Of a stretch of DNA of 14,271 nt, positions 1 to 6,225 are shown one piece after another. Under the pieces are notes generated by a model that was not told the DNA's origin, did not search any database, and saw nothing but the letters and a program-made list of their open reading frames with translations. The stretch covers positions 1-14,271 of the forward strand of contig CAZJRQ010000046.1 in NCBI GenBank assembly GCA_964548535.1, given 5' to 3'. Position 1 is the stretch's first letter. Each line of letters begins with the position of its first letter. This DNA comes from CAZJRQ01 sp964548535. Lineage in GTDB: Bacteria > Bacillota > Clostridia > Oscillospirales > Ruminococcaceae. Both the position numbers and the translations under genes were made by a program.

Positions 1-120
1 TACGACAATCACTTTTTGTCATTGTACGTTTTTAATGGTCTTGTGCAATGCAACAGAGCCATAGGAGGTGGTTTTTATTGTTAGATGCAAAAGATTTCGT
101 ATGAATTTTATAAGTAAAGT
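1..120. other. Unassigned left edge; possible gene or element end
   Basis: No gene can be named here. One forward frame is open from base 1 to a TAG at 82-84 (27 codons), which could be the tail of a gene that starts outside the window, but it shows no recognisable motif. A strong Shine-Dalgarno-like AGGAGGTGG lies at 63-71, yet only short frames follow it (TTG at 78 gives 8 codons, ATG at 85 gives 10), so it looks stranded. Read leftward, the bases just before it begin GGCTCTGTTGCATTGCAC, which loosely resembles the GG-N-NCTGTTGCAAA ends of IS6-family elements. The mate end and the transposase would be outside the window. Confidence 0.2.
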
Positions 121-405
121 CTAAATGCTGTCAAATTTAGATTCAAGCTCTTCTATTTTTCTGTTTAATTCGTTTACATAAATATCAAAATCGTGTACGT
201 CGAAGCCACCGATAAAAGCCTTTTTCAGAACTGGAATCTTTGAACAATTCATTTGAGGGCGGGTAACAGATTCACCGTTTTGTTTAGACATAATCGTACT
301 TTCTAAGTTGAAAATATACATATTTGCGGCGTCGATATAATCTAAGCAGGCTATTTTGTCATAACCTCCAAAGGTAACGGTTCTTAAATAAGAATGGTTT
401 GTCAT
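121..405 (-). CDS. Small protein with a duplicated DivIVA-like GG[YF]D motif
   Basis: A 94-residue protein that I do not recognise as a named family. It contains two copies of one pattern at a constant offset of 53 residues: residues 7-38 (L..FGGYD......YID..N..I..LES) and 60-91 (L..IGGFD......YVN..N..I..LES). Identical in both are Leu, Gly-Gly, Asp, Tyr, Asn, Ile and Leu-Glu-Ser. The pattern resembles the N-terminal membrane-binding motif of DivIVA/GpsB proteins (RGYD...VD.FLD, followed by coiled coil), and the end of the second copy could form a short coiled coil. The start is supported by GGGAG at 414-418, 8 nt upstream, and by a good promoter at 440-468. The gene stands alone and is divergent from feoA. 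A link to cell pole or division proteins is only an inference. Confidence 0.75.
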   Translation of the reverse strand: MTNHSYLRTVTFGGYDKIACLDYIDAANMYIFNLESTIMSKQNGESVTRPQMNCSKIPVLKKAFIGGFDVHDFDIYVNELNRKIEELESKFDSI

Positions 406-439
406 AAATAAAACTCCCTTTCTTTTAATATATATATAA

Positions 440-468
440 ATTATATCATATTAGTTAGGAAAATACAA
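440..468 (-). promoter_or_regulatory. Promoter for the duplicated-motif protein
   Basis: On the minus strand TTGTAT (463-468) and a perfect TATAAT (440-445) are separated by exactly 17 bp. The start codon of the 94-residue protein is about 35 bp downstream, leaving room for a short leader with its GGGAG ribosome site. A TTAGTTAG sequence (450-457, plus strand) lies in the spacer and recurs at 764-771 near the feo promoter. Confidence 0.65.
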
Positions 469-513
469 ATTTCATATTGCAATTTATACACTTAATTAAA
501 ACTCAAATTAATT

Positions 514-542
514 TTGGAATATATTCAAAAATATGATATTAT
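514..542 (+). promoter_or_regulatory. Candidate promoter for a non-coding transcript
   Basis: TTGGAA (514-519), a 17-bp spacer and TATTAT (537-542) make a reasonable sigma-A promoter reading rightward. Transcription would begin near 549. No gene with a ribosome site follows, but a run of hairpins does (551-668). In AT-rich intergenic DNA such matches can arise by chance, so confidence is moderate. Confidence 0.4.
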
Positions 543-548
543 ATAAAG

Positions 549-690
549 ATGATTGGGCAGAGTTTTAGTCAAACAACCATATCGTGAATTGCTTACGCAG
601 TGCGACAAATTTCTCTACTTAGGAACTCCTGCAAGTGGTAAATTTTGAAATAGTCGATTTTTCGTACTATTTGTACTTTTCTCCCATACT
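549..690 (+). ncRNA. Candidate structured small RNA upstream of feoA
   Basis: This is the only part of the feoA upstream region richer in G and C, and it folds on inspection. Hairpin 1 (551-583) pairs GATTGG with CCAtATC around an inner GTTT/AAAC. Hairpin 2 (607-645) is the strongest: AAATTT(607-612)/AAATTT(640-645), CTACTT(615-620)/AAGTGG(633-638, one G-U) and AGG(621-623)/CCT(628-630) closing an AACT loop, about 15 pairs. Hairpin 3 (652-668) pairs AGTCGA with TCGtACT around TTTT and is followed by a weak T-rich stretch. A promoter lies just upstream. The only coding alternative is a 31-codon frame with a TTG start (553-648) and no ribosome site. I do not recognise the RNA as any known riboswitch or 6S RNA. 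It could also be a decayed gene. Confidence 0.3.
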
Positions 691-765
691 AAAAAAACTT
701 GATTTTTCATTTTACAGTTCATTAATCATTTGTTAACGTTTTGCTTGTGAAAATATGATATATTT

Positions 766-800
766 AGTTAGCGGTGTATAACTCATTTTGATATCGCTAA
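766..800 (+). promoter_or_regulatory. Overlapping inverted repeats at the feo promoter
   Basis: Two dyads share this stretch. AGTTA (766-770) mirrors TAACT (779-783), and TTAGCGGTGT (768-777) pairs over its full 10 bases with ATATCGCTAA (791-800), counting two G-U pairs. The right arm covers the -35 box of the best feoA promoter (788-793), as a repressor site would. AGTTAGC occurs again at 863-869 in the leader. An iron-dependent repressor (Fur or DtxR/IdeR type) would make sense for feo genes, but the sequence is not a clear match to either consensus. Confidence 0.35.
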
Positions 801-852
801 ATAACTGGATATAATTTACCAGCTTGACAATAAAAATTCTCTGTTATATTTT
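788..852 (+). promoter_or_regulatory. feoAB promoter region, two candidate promoters
   Basis: The better candidate is TTGATA (788-793), a 16-bp spacer and a perfect TATAAT (810-815), giving a start near 822 and a leader of about 113 nt. A second candidate just downstream is a perfect TTGACA (824-829) with 17 bp to a poorer TATTTT (847-852). The leader then contains a small hairpin, AGTTaGC/GCAACT (863-880, loop CATAA), before the feoA ribosome site. I see no NiCo/czcD-type riboswitch and no intrinsic terminator in the leader. Confidence 0.55.
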
Positions 853-934
853 TTTAGCATTGAGTTAGCCATAAGCAACTGGAATGTTTGTACAACATAA
901 ACACATATCAATATATAGAAAGGACTGCTGTTTT

Positions 935-1168
935 ATGAAAGATTTATCACTTAACGAACTTAAAGTTGGGCAATCAGCAATAGTTGAATCGATTGATTTG
1001 CATGGTGCTATGAAGCGTCATTTAGTTGATATGGGTATTACACCAGGAGTTAAAATTACACTTCACAAGGTCGCTCCGCTTGGAGATCCGCTTGAACTAA
1101 AACTACGAGGTTATCTCTTGTCAATAAGACGAGCTGAGGCAAAAAAAATCTACATAGACAAGGAGTAA
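935..1168 (+). CDS. feoA: FeoA, ferrous iron transport SH3-like protein
   Basis: FeoA is a small cytoplasmic SH3-like beta-barrel protein that works with FeoB in Fe(II) uptake, probably by modulating its GTPase domain. The 77 residues have the usual FeoA sequence: an N-terminal L..L..G..A.V, then the RHLVDMGITPGV.I helix and turn, a V.PLGDPLEL.LRGYLLS strand pair and the RRAEAK end. The frame is open further upstream to an ATG at 884, but that start has no ribosome site. ATG 935 follows AGAAAGGA (917-924) with a 10-nt gap and gives the family's normal length, so it is preferred. The stop lies 5 nt before feoB, and feoB's AAGGAG overlaps the end of feoA, which indicates co-translation. Confidence 0.95.
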   Translation: MKDLSLNELKVGQSAIVESIDLHGAMKRHLVDMGITPGVKITLHKVAPLGDPLELKLRGYLLSIRRAEAKKIYIDKE

Positions 1169-1173
1169 TTATT

Positions 1174-3177
1174 ATGAAATCTATCGCACTAGCAGGAAAT
1201 CCAAACTGCGGAAAAACTACGCTATTTAACGCACTAACAGGCTCAAATCAATATGTCGGCAACTGGGCTGGTGTTACTGTAGAGAAAAAAAGCGGTATTA
1301 CAAAAGACGGTAAATATAAAATTGTCGACCTACCTGGAATTTATTCACTGTCACCATATTCAATGGAAGAAGTTGTAAGCCGAGATTACATTATAAAAGA
1401 AAAACCTGAGGCTATTATAAACATAATAGACGGCACTAACTTTGAGAGAAATCTGTATCTAACAGTTCAGCTTATTGAGCTTGGTACTCCAATGGTTTTG
1501 GTTATTAACATGATGGACGATGTTCGGGCTAAGGGTGGTGCAATTGATTGCTGCTATCTTTCAAAGCTGCTTGGTATTCCTATTGTGCCGATTTCAGCTA
1601 GAAAATCTGAAAATATTGATGAGGTTATTAGACAAATTTCTCAAGTAATTGAAAACAATTCAATTCCTCCTGAAATTAATTTCGACAATAAAACTCAAAA
1701 TGCACTTAATTCGATTTCTTCAGTTATATACTCAGAAGAAAAATCACTGCCGCTTTCTTTCTGTGCATCTAAAATTCTTGAGGGTGATAAAACTGTAATT
1801 AAAGAAATCGGCTTAACTGATGAGCAAACGCAAGAAATAAGTTTAATCGTAAAGAAATATGAACAAACAAGCGAATATGGTGACCGAGAAACTATGCTGG
1901 CTGATGCTAGATATAAATTTATCGAGGAAGTCACTAAAAAAACTGTCACTAAAGGAAAAAATGACGAAAGTCTAACTATGTCGGATAAAATAGATAAAAT
2001 TGTAACTAATAAATTTCTAGCACTTCCAATTTTTCTTATGATAATGGCTGGAATTTTCGCCTTAACATTCGGTCCTGTTGGCACATTTCTTTCGGATTTA
2101 TTAGAAAGATTCTTCAATGATTTTCTATCACCAAATGTGAGTAGTCTACTTGAAAAAGCTAATGCTCCGCTCTGGACTAAATCGCTGATAACCGACGGCA
2201 TTATAAGCGGTGTCGGAGGAATCTTAACATTCTTGCCACAGATTGGAATACTTTTTCTATGCTTATCTATTCTCGAGGACAGTGGCTACATGGCAAGGAC
2301 GGCTTTTATTACCGACAGATTTTTATCTAAACTTGGTCTTTCAGGAAAAAGTTTCATCCCAATGATTATGGGATTTGGCTGTACAACTCCAGCAGTTATG
2401 GCTACAAGAACTCAAGAAAACGTTAACGAACGAAGAGCAACAATTTTGCTGATTCCATTCATGTCATGCGGAGCAAAACTACCTATTTATGCGCTTTTTG
2501 CAGGAGCTTTCTTCTCAGCGAAAAAAGGTTTAGTTGTTTTCTCAATGTACTTAATTGGATTTGTTATTGCAATTTTAATCGGACTTTTATTAAAGAAAAC
2601 CATATTCAAATCAAACAGTGCGCCATTTATAATGGAACTTCCCCCATACAGACGACCAATGGTTTCATCGGTCTTGAAAAACACATGGGAAAAATGCAAA
2701 GGATTTATCATAAAAGCGGGTACAATAATTTTTGCAATGTCGATTTTGATTTGGATATTGCAGTCATTCACACCATCATTTAGTTATACAACTGATGGCA
2801 GCGCAAGCATTTTCGCACATTTCGGTAAATTCATCGCACCGATTTTTACTCCGCTCGGATTCGGCAATTGGCAATCAACAGTAGCTCTGATGTCCGGTCT
2901 TGTTGCAAAAGAGGCTGTTGTAAGTACAATGTTAGTTCTATATTCTGCGCCAAACAGTGCCGCACTTGCAAGCACGATTTCAGCCCAATTCACTCCCCTA
3001 TCCGCATTCAGTTTCATGGTATTCTGTTTGCTTTACATCCCTTGCATCTCAGCATTCGTTACAATTAAACGTGAGCTAGGCAGCGTAAAATGGGCAATTT
3101 TGAGTGGCGCAATGCAAATGATTGTTGCTTACACTGTTTCACTTGCAATTTATCAAATCGGTTCATTATTTATTTAG
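1174..3177 (+). CDS. feoB: FeoB, ferrous iron transporter with G domain
   Basis: FeoB is the membrane permease for Fe(II), with a cytoplasmic GTPase-like domain at its N-terminus. Visible in order: G1 P-loop GNPNCGKTT (residues 8-16), G2 Thr35 in VGNWAGVTVE, G3 DLPG (52-55), G4 NMMD (112-115), then a helical guanine-dissociation-inhibitor region to about residue 270. Many membrane helices follow from about 280. The first gate motif reads GFGCTTPAVMATRT, with the conserved Cys of the family, and the second reads LYIPCISAFVTIKRELG near the C-terminus. LPPYRRP lies between them. At 667 residues it is somewhat shorter than E. coli FeoB (773). The start is supported by AAGGAG (1160-1165). It is flanked by feoA and by the Cys-rich companion, so it is a complete clostridial feo operon. 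Confidence 0.97.
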   Translation: MKSIALAGNPNCGKTTLFNALTGSNQYVGNWAGVTVEKKSGITKDGKYKIVDLPGIYSLSPYSMEEVVSRDYIIKEKPEAIINIIDGTNFERNLYLTVQLIELGTPMVLVINMMDDVRAKGGAIDCCYLSKLLGIPIVPISARKSENIDEVIRQISQVIENNSIPPEINFDNKTQNALNSISSVIYSEEKSLPLSFCASKILEGDKTVIKEIGLTDEQTQEISLIVKKYEQTSEYGDRETMLADARYKFIEEVTKKTVTKGKNDESLTMSDKIDKIVTNKFLALPIFLMIMAGIFALTFGPVGTFLSDLLERFFNDFLSPNVSSLLEKANAPLWTKSLITDGIISGVGGILTFLPQIGILFLCLSILEDSGYMARTAFITDRFLSKLGLSGKSFIPMIMGFGCTTPAVMATRTQENVNERRATILLIPFMSCGAKLPIYALFAGAFFSAKKGLVVFSMYLIGFVIAILIGLLLKKTIFKSNSAPFIMELPPYRRPMVSSVLKNTWEKCKGFIIKAGTIIFAMSILIWILQSFTPSFSYTTDGSASIFAHFGKFIAPIFTPLGFGNWQSTVALMSGLVAKEAVVSTMLVLYSAPNSAALASTISAQFTPLSAFSFMVFCLLYIPCISAFVTIKRELGSVKWAILSGAMQMIVAYTVSLAIYQIGSLFI

Positions 3178-3188
3178 GTGGGATTTTT

Positions 3189-3389
3189 ATGAAATATATT
3201 GTAATTGGATTTTGCATTCTACTAATTATTCTAGCAATTTTTATTGTTATTAAACATATTCGCAATGGCTTAAAAGGAAAATGCTGCAGCGACTGTACTA
3301 AATGCAGTGGGTGCGCTAATTCTAATAAATGCGCTTTAAATAATGAAAAAATTAATGCGAAAAAAAATAATCCTGGTGGCAGTTCATAA
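3189..3389 (+). CDS. FeoB-associated Cys-rich membrane protein
   Basis: A 66-residue protein with one N-terminal membrane helix (about residues 3-22), a short basic stretch, then a Cys cluster CCSDCTKCSGC...KC (seven Cys within residues 32-48) and a hydrophilic tail. This architecture and its place right after feoB match the FeoB-associated Cys-rich membrane protein family, thought to substitute for FeoC in Firmicutes. The Cys cluster could bind iron or another metal, but this is not shown here. The frame also allows an ATG at 3090 inside feoB. I chose 3189 because GGTGGGA (3177-3183) precedes it by 5 nt and because the helix then starts at residue 3. The gap to feoB is 11 nt, so it belongs to the same operon. 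Confidence 0.9.
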   Translation: MKYIVIGFCILLIILAIFIVIKHIRNGLKGKCCSDCTKCSGCANSNKCALNNEKINAKKNNPGGSS

Positions 3390-3417
3390 ATAATTTACAA
3401 TAAAATCAACAAAACAG

Positions 3418-3446
3418 TTGACTTATGTCGCTAATTAGTGTATAAT
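3418..3446 (+). promoter_or_regulatory. metK promoter
   Basis: TTGACT (3418-3423), a 17-bp spacer and a perfect TATAAT (3441-3446) sit just upstream of the SAM-I aptamer. The expected transcription start is near 3453, about 15 nt before the aptamer's P1 helix. It is one of the clearest promoters in the window. Confidence 0.85.
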
Positions 3447-3467
3447 AATTATGTTATAAATTTAATA

Positions 3468-3566
3468 CCTTATCAAGAGTGGCGGAGGAACAGGTCCGAT
3501 GAAGCCCAGCAACCTAACTTTTCAAGTTAAGGTGCTAATTCCTGCGGTGTATTCCGGCAGATGAGG
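3468..3566 (+). promoter_or_regulatory. SAM-I (S-box) riboswitch
   Basis: This is a SAM-binding aptamer that turns transcription off when S-adenosylmethionine is abundant. The hallmarks are visible: P1 CCTTATC (3468-3474) pairing with GATGAGG (3560-3566), the conserved CAAGAGTGGCGGAGG, then GGTCCGATGAAGCCC, CAGCAACC, and AAGGTGCTAATTCC with TGCGG. Downstream, GAATTTTT (3567-3574 region) can pair with AAAAATTC (about 3577-3584), giving an antiterminator that competes with both P1 and the terminator. It controls metK, the gene that makes the ligand, which is the standard feedback arrangement. Confidence 0.97.
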
Positions 3567-3584
3567 AATTTTTCAAAAAAATTC

Positions 3585-3612
3585 GGACGTTTCGGAATGA
3601 GACGTCCTTTTT
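3585..3612 (+). terminator. Riboswitch expression-platform terminator
   Basis: GGACGTTTC (3585-3593) pairs with GAGACGTCC (3599-3607), nine pairs including one G-U, with a GGAAT loop, followed by TTTTT (3608-3612). It lies between the aptamer and metK, so it is the conditional attenuator of the SAM-I riboswitch. Confidence 0.92.
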
Positions 3613-3672
3613 GTTGCCGTCTTTTAACCTGATAAGAAACATAACGTAATTTAAAGAAAAGAGGTAATTTTT

Positions 3673-4845
3673 ATGTCAAAACATTTATTCACATCAGAAT
3701 CAGTTACTGAAGGACATCCAGATAAAATCTGTGACCAAATTTCTGATGCCATTTTGGACGCATTGCTAGAAAAAGATTCAATGTCACGTGTTGCTTGCGA
3801 AACTGTAACAACCACAGGAGTAGTAATGTGCATGGGCGAAATTACAACGGAGGCTTGGGTTGATATTCCGCAAATTGTACGTGATACAGTTATTGAAATT
3901 GGATATGACCGTGCTAAATACGGTTTTGACGGACACACTTGTTCTGTTTTAACTACAATTGACAAGCAATCTCCTGACATCGCTATGGGAGTTGACAACG
4001 CGCTTGAAACTCGTGAAGATGATGGATTTGATACTGGTGCTGGAGATCAGGGACTAATGTTTGGTTATGCTTGTGACGAAACTCCTGAACTTATGCCGAT
4101 GCCAATTTCACTATCACATAAGCTTGCAAAAAAGCTTACTGAAGTTAGAAAAAATGGTACACTTAGCTATCTTCGCCCTGACGGAAAAACTCAGGTAACT
4201 GTTGAGTATGACGGTGACAAGCCTGTTAGAATTGATGCTGTTGTAGTTTCATCTCAACATGACGATGCTGTCACTCTTGAGCAAATTAGAAAAGATATCA
4301 TTGAGCATGTAATCAAGGCTGTTATTCCAGCTGATTTACTTGACGATAAAACAACTTATTTTGTAAACCCAACTGGACGATTTGTTGTAGGCGGTCCTCA
4401 GGGCGACAGCGGTCTTACTGGACGCAAGATTATTGTTGACACTTACGGCGGATATGCTCGTCACGGTGGCGGTGCTTTCTCTGGTAAGGATCCAACAAAG
4501 GTTGACCGCTCTGCTACTTACGCTGCTAGATATGTAGCTAAGAATATCGTTGCTGCTGGACTTGCTAAGAAGTGTGAGGTTGAACTTGCTTACGCTATTG
4601 GGGTTGCTCATCCTGTATCAATTATGGTTGACACTTTTGGAACAGGTACACATCCTGATGAAGCTCTTTCAGCTGCAGTAGAAAAGGTTTTTGACCTTAG
4701 ACCTTCAGCAATAATCAAGGATCTTGACCTTAGAAAACCACAATACAAGCAGTTAGCTGCCTACGGTCACATCGGTCGTGAAGATCTTGATGTTGCGTGG
4801 GAGAAAACTGACAGAGTACAAGCTATCATTGACGCTCTTAAATAA
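3673..4845 (+). CDS. metK: S-adenosylmethionine synthetase
   Basis: MetK joins methionine and ATP to give S-adenosylmethionine, with release of phosphate and pyrophosphate; it is a cytoplasmic enzyme that acts as a dimer or tetramer. The family signatures are all present: TEGHPDK (residues 12-18) with the ATP-contacting His and metal-binding Asp, GAGDQG (122-127), GDSGLTGRKI, and the P-loop-like GGGAFSGKDPTKVDRSA (from residue 265). The 390 residues match the normal family length, so the gene is intact. ATG 3673 is preceded by AAAGAGGT and agrees with the usual N-terminus. It is transcribed alone, from the promoter at 3418 through the SAM-I riboswitch, to a strong terminator at 4858-4893. Confidence 0.98.
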   Translation: MSKHLFTSESVTEGHPDKICDQISDAILDALLEKDSMSRVACETVTTTGVVMCMGEITTEAWVDIPQIVRDTVIEIGYDRAKYGFDGHTCSVLTTIDKQSPDIAMGVDNALETREDDGFDTGAGDQGLMFGYACDETPELMPMPISLSHKLAKKLTEVRKNGTLSYLRPDGKTQVTVEYDGDKPVRIDAVVVSSQHDDAVTLEQIRKDIIEHVIKAVIPADLLDDKTTYFVNPTGRFVVGGPQGDSGLTGRKIIVDTYGGYARHGGGAFSGKDPTKVDRSATYAARYVAKNIVAAGLAKKCEVELAYAIGVAHPVSIMVDTFGTGTHPDEALSAAVEKVFDLRPSAIIKDLDLRKPQYKQLAAYGHIGREDLDVAWEKTDRVQAIIDALK

Positions 4846-4857
4846 TTAGTATTTTAT

Positions 4858-4893
4858 ATCAAGGTTGACTTAAATGTCAACCTTGATTTTTTT
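4858..4893 (+). terminator. metK terminator
   Basis: ATCAAGGTTGAC (4858-4869) and GTCAACCTTGAT (4876-4887) form a perfect 12-bp stem with a TTAAAT loop, and seven T's end at 4893. It is a strong Rho-independent terminator only 13 nt after the metK stop. Confidence 0.95.
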
Positions 4894-4901
4894 ATTGCAA
4901 T

Positions 4902-4937
4902 AAAAAAATGCTGTACGATTAAATCATACAGCATTTT
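4902..4937 (-). terminator. Terminator of the leftward efp operon
   Basis: ATGCTGTA (4908-4915) pairs with TACAGCAT (4927-4934), and after one mismatch GAT/ATC extends the stem. It is flanked by an A-run (4902-4908) on the left and TTTT on the right. Read on the minus strand, the stem is followed by seven T's, so it ends the leftward transcript of efp and the zinc-ribbon gene. It may also back up the metK terminator. Confidence 0.85.
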
Positions 4938-4970
4938 AATAAATATTAAATCAAGAGTAAAATAGTGAAA

Positions 4971-5417
4971 TTATTCCTCGTCATCATCTTCAGCATCTAA
5001 ATCGCTAAAGTCAAATTCAAGATTTTCACCGCAGTTAGGACAATCAATTGATCCTTCCTCCACTAGACTCTCGCCAAGGCAAATTGTGTCACCGCATGTA
5101 GGGCAAACACACTCGTATTCCTCTTCATCATCAAATTCATAATCATCATCGTCATCATAATCATTACAGCAATCACAATCACAGTCATCCTCATCGAATG
5201 AATAGAAATCTTCTTCTAACTCGCCAAGATCCTCATCAAGAATGTCAACAAGCTCAACAATTTCGTCTACCTCGTCTGCAACATCTTCAATTGATAAAGC
5301 CATTTCATCAATGATATCTGCCATTGCAACCAAAACTTTTCCCTCATTTGTAGAATCATCAATCTTAAGACCTTCCATTAGACCTTTAAGATATGCCACC
5401 ATGTTTGAAAGTTCCAT
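4971..5417 (-). CDS. CD1247-like acidic zinc-ribbon protein
   Basis: A 148-residue, strongly acidic cytoplasmic protein of unknown biochemical role. It resembles the CD1247 N-terminal domain family often seen beside efp in Clostridia: YLKGLMEGL near residue 10, a helical or coiled-coil stretch rich in Glu and Asp (about 30-70), and a C-terminal zinc ribbon with CPTCGD (about 104-109) and CPNCGEN (about 126-132). Between them is an unusual patch with CDCDCC and long Asp/Glu runs (about 74-102), which adds four further Cys and could bind metal. The start is supported by GGAGGG (5426-5431), 8 nt upstream. It lies 37 nt after efp on the same strand and ends at the terminator at 4902-4937, so it is the last gene of the efp transcript. 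Confidence 0.85.
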   Translation of the reverse strand: MELSNMVAYLKGLMEGLKIDDSTNEGKVLVAMADIIDEMALSIEDVADEVDEIVELVDILDEDLGELEEDFYSFDEDDCDCDCCNDYDDDDDYEFDDEEEYECVCPTCGDTICLGESLVEEGSIDCPNCGENLEFDFSDLDAEDDDEE

Positions 5418-5454
5418 GAAACATTCCCTCCATTATTTTAAAAATATTTATTGA

Positions 5455-6012
5455 TTAAGCACGCTCCATGTATTCACAAGTACGTGTATCAATCCTAATT
5501 TTCTCGCCAACATCAAGAAATAGAGGAACTCTAATCTCAGCTCCTGTTTCAACGATAGCTGGTTTCGTAGCATTTGTTGCTGTGTCACCCTTAAAGCCAG
5601 GATCAGTTTCAGTGATCTCAAGCTCAACAAAAGAAGGTGGTTCAACACCAAAAACATTGCCCTTGTAAGAAAGAATTTTACAAATCATGTTCTCTTTTAC
5701 AAATTTGAAGTTATCTGATAAATCTTTACCATCAACTGGAACTAGTTCGTAAGTTTCGCCATCCATAAAGTAATATAAATCTCCATCAGCATATGAAAAT
5801 TCCATATCTTTTCTCTCAACATATGCAGTTGGAAACTTGGCTGATGGATTATATGTCTTTTCAATTACTGAACCTGAAATTACATTTCTAACCTTAGCTC
5901 TTACAAAAGCCGCACCTTTACCAGGTTTAACATGCTGAAACTCAACGATTTGCATTACGTTTCCATCTTCTTCAAAAGTCATTCCATTTCTAAAATCGCC
6001 AGCACTTACCAT
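5455..6012 (-). CDS. efp: Elongation factor P
   Basis: EF-P binds ribosomes stalled at polyproline stretches and promotes peptide bond formation. The 185-residue length and three-domain architecture are normal: a KOW-like N-terminal domain (about 1-65), then two OB folds, ending in GEKIRIDTRTCEYMERA. The tip loop reads HVKPGKGAAF with Lys32, the residue that carries 5-aminopentanol in Bacillus subtilis; genes for a modification system (epmA/epmB or the Bacillus one) are not in this window. The start follows GGAGGT (6021-6026) at 8 nt. The gene has its own promoter at 6110-6138 but sits downstream of pepP in the aroQ-pepP-efp order common in Firmicutes. Confidence 0.98.
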   Translation of the reverse strand: MVSAGDFRNGMTFEEDGNVMQIVEFQHVKPGKGAAFVRAKVRNVISGSVIEKTYNPSAKFPTAYVERKDMEFSYADGDLYYFMDGETYELVPVDGKDLSDNFKFVKENMICKILSYKGNVFGVEPPSFVELEITETDPGFKGDTATNATKPAIVETGAEIRVPLFLDVGEKIRIDTRTCEYMERA

Positions 6013-6109
6013 AACTGTGTACCTCCAAAAGTTAATTTGAAAAATCTATTTACAAAAAATTGATTTTTCGATGTATATCTGCAAAATAAACAAATATACT
6101 GCTTATACT

Positions 6110-6138
6110 ATTTTAACCTATTTTCTACTAATTTGCAA
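6110..6138 (-). promoter_or_regulatory. efp promoter
   Basis: On the minus strand TTGCAA (6133-6138), a 17-bp spacer and TAAAAT (6110-6115) lie in the 213-nt gap between pepP and efp, about 98 nt before the efp start. No convincing terminator is visible after pepP in this gap, so read-through from pepP is also possible. Confidence 0.6.
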
Positions 6139-6225
6139 GCCTTTTTTAGATTTTTTTATCAGTTTAATAATTTCTTAACACACTCGACAACATACACAAA
6201 TTTTGAACGAACTTTTTGATAGTTT

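Noticed and set aside
553..648. 31-codon TTG-started frame upstream of feoA
   Set aside because: No ribosome site, short, and its sequence is better explained by the hairpins at 551-583 and 607-645. It is kept only as an alternative in the small-RNA entry.
822..934. NiCo/czcD-type metal riboswitch in the feoA leader
   Set aside because: The conserved GGGACAG/CCTGG elements and the four-way junction are not present, and there is no terminator or antiterminator pair; only a small hairpin at 863-880 is visible.
1695..2201. 168-residue minus-strand open frame inside feoB
   Set aside because: It lies fully within the conserved feoB gene, has no ribosome site and no family resemblance.
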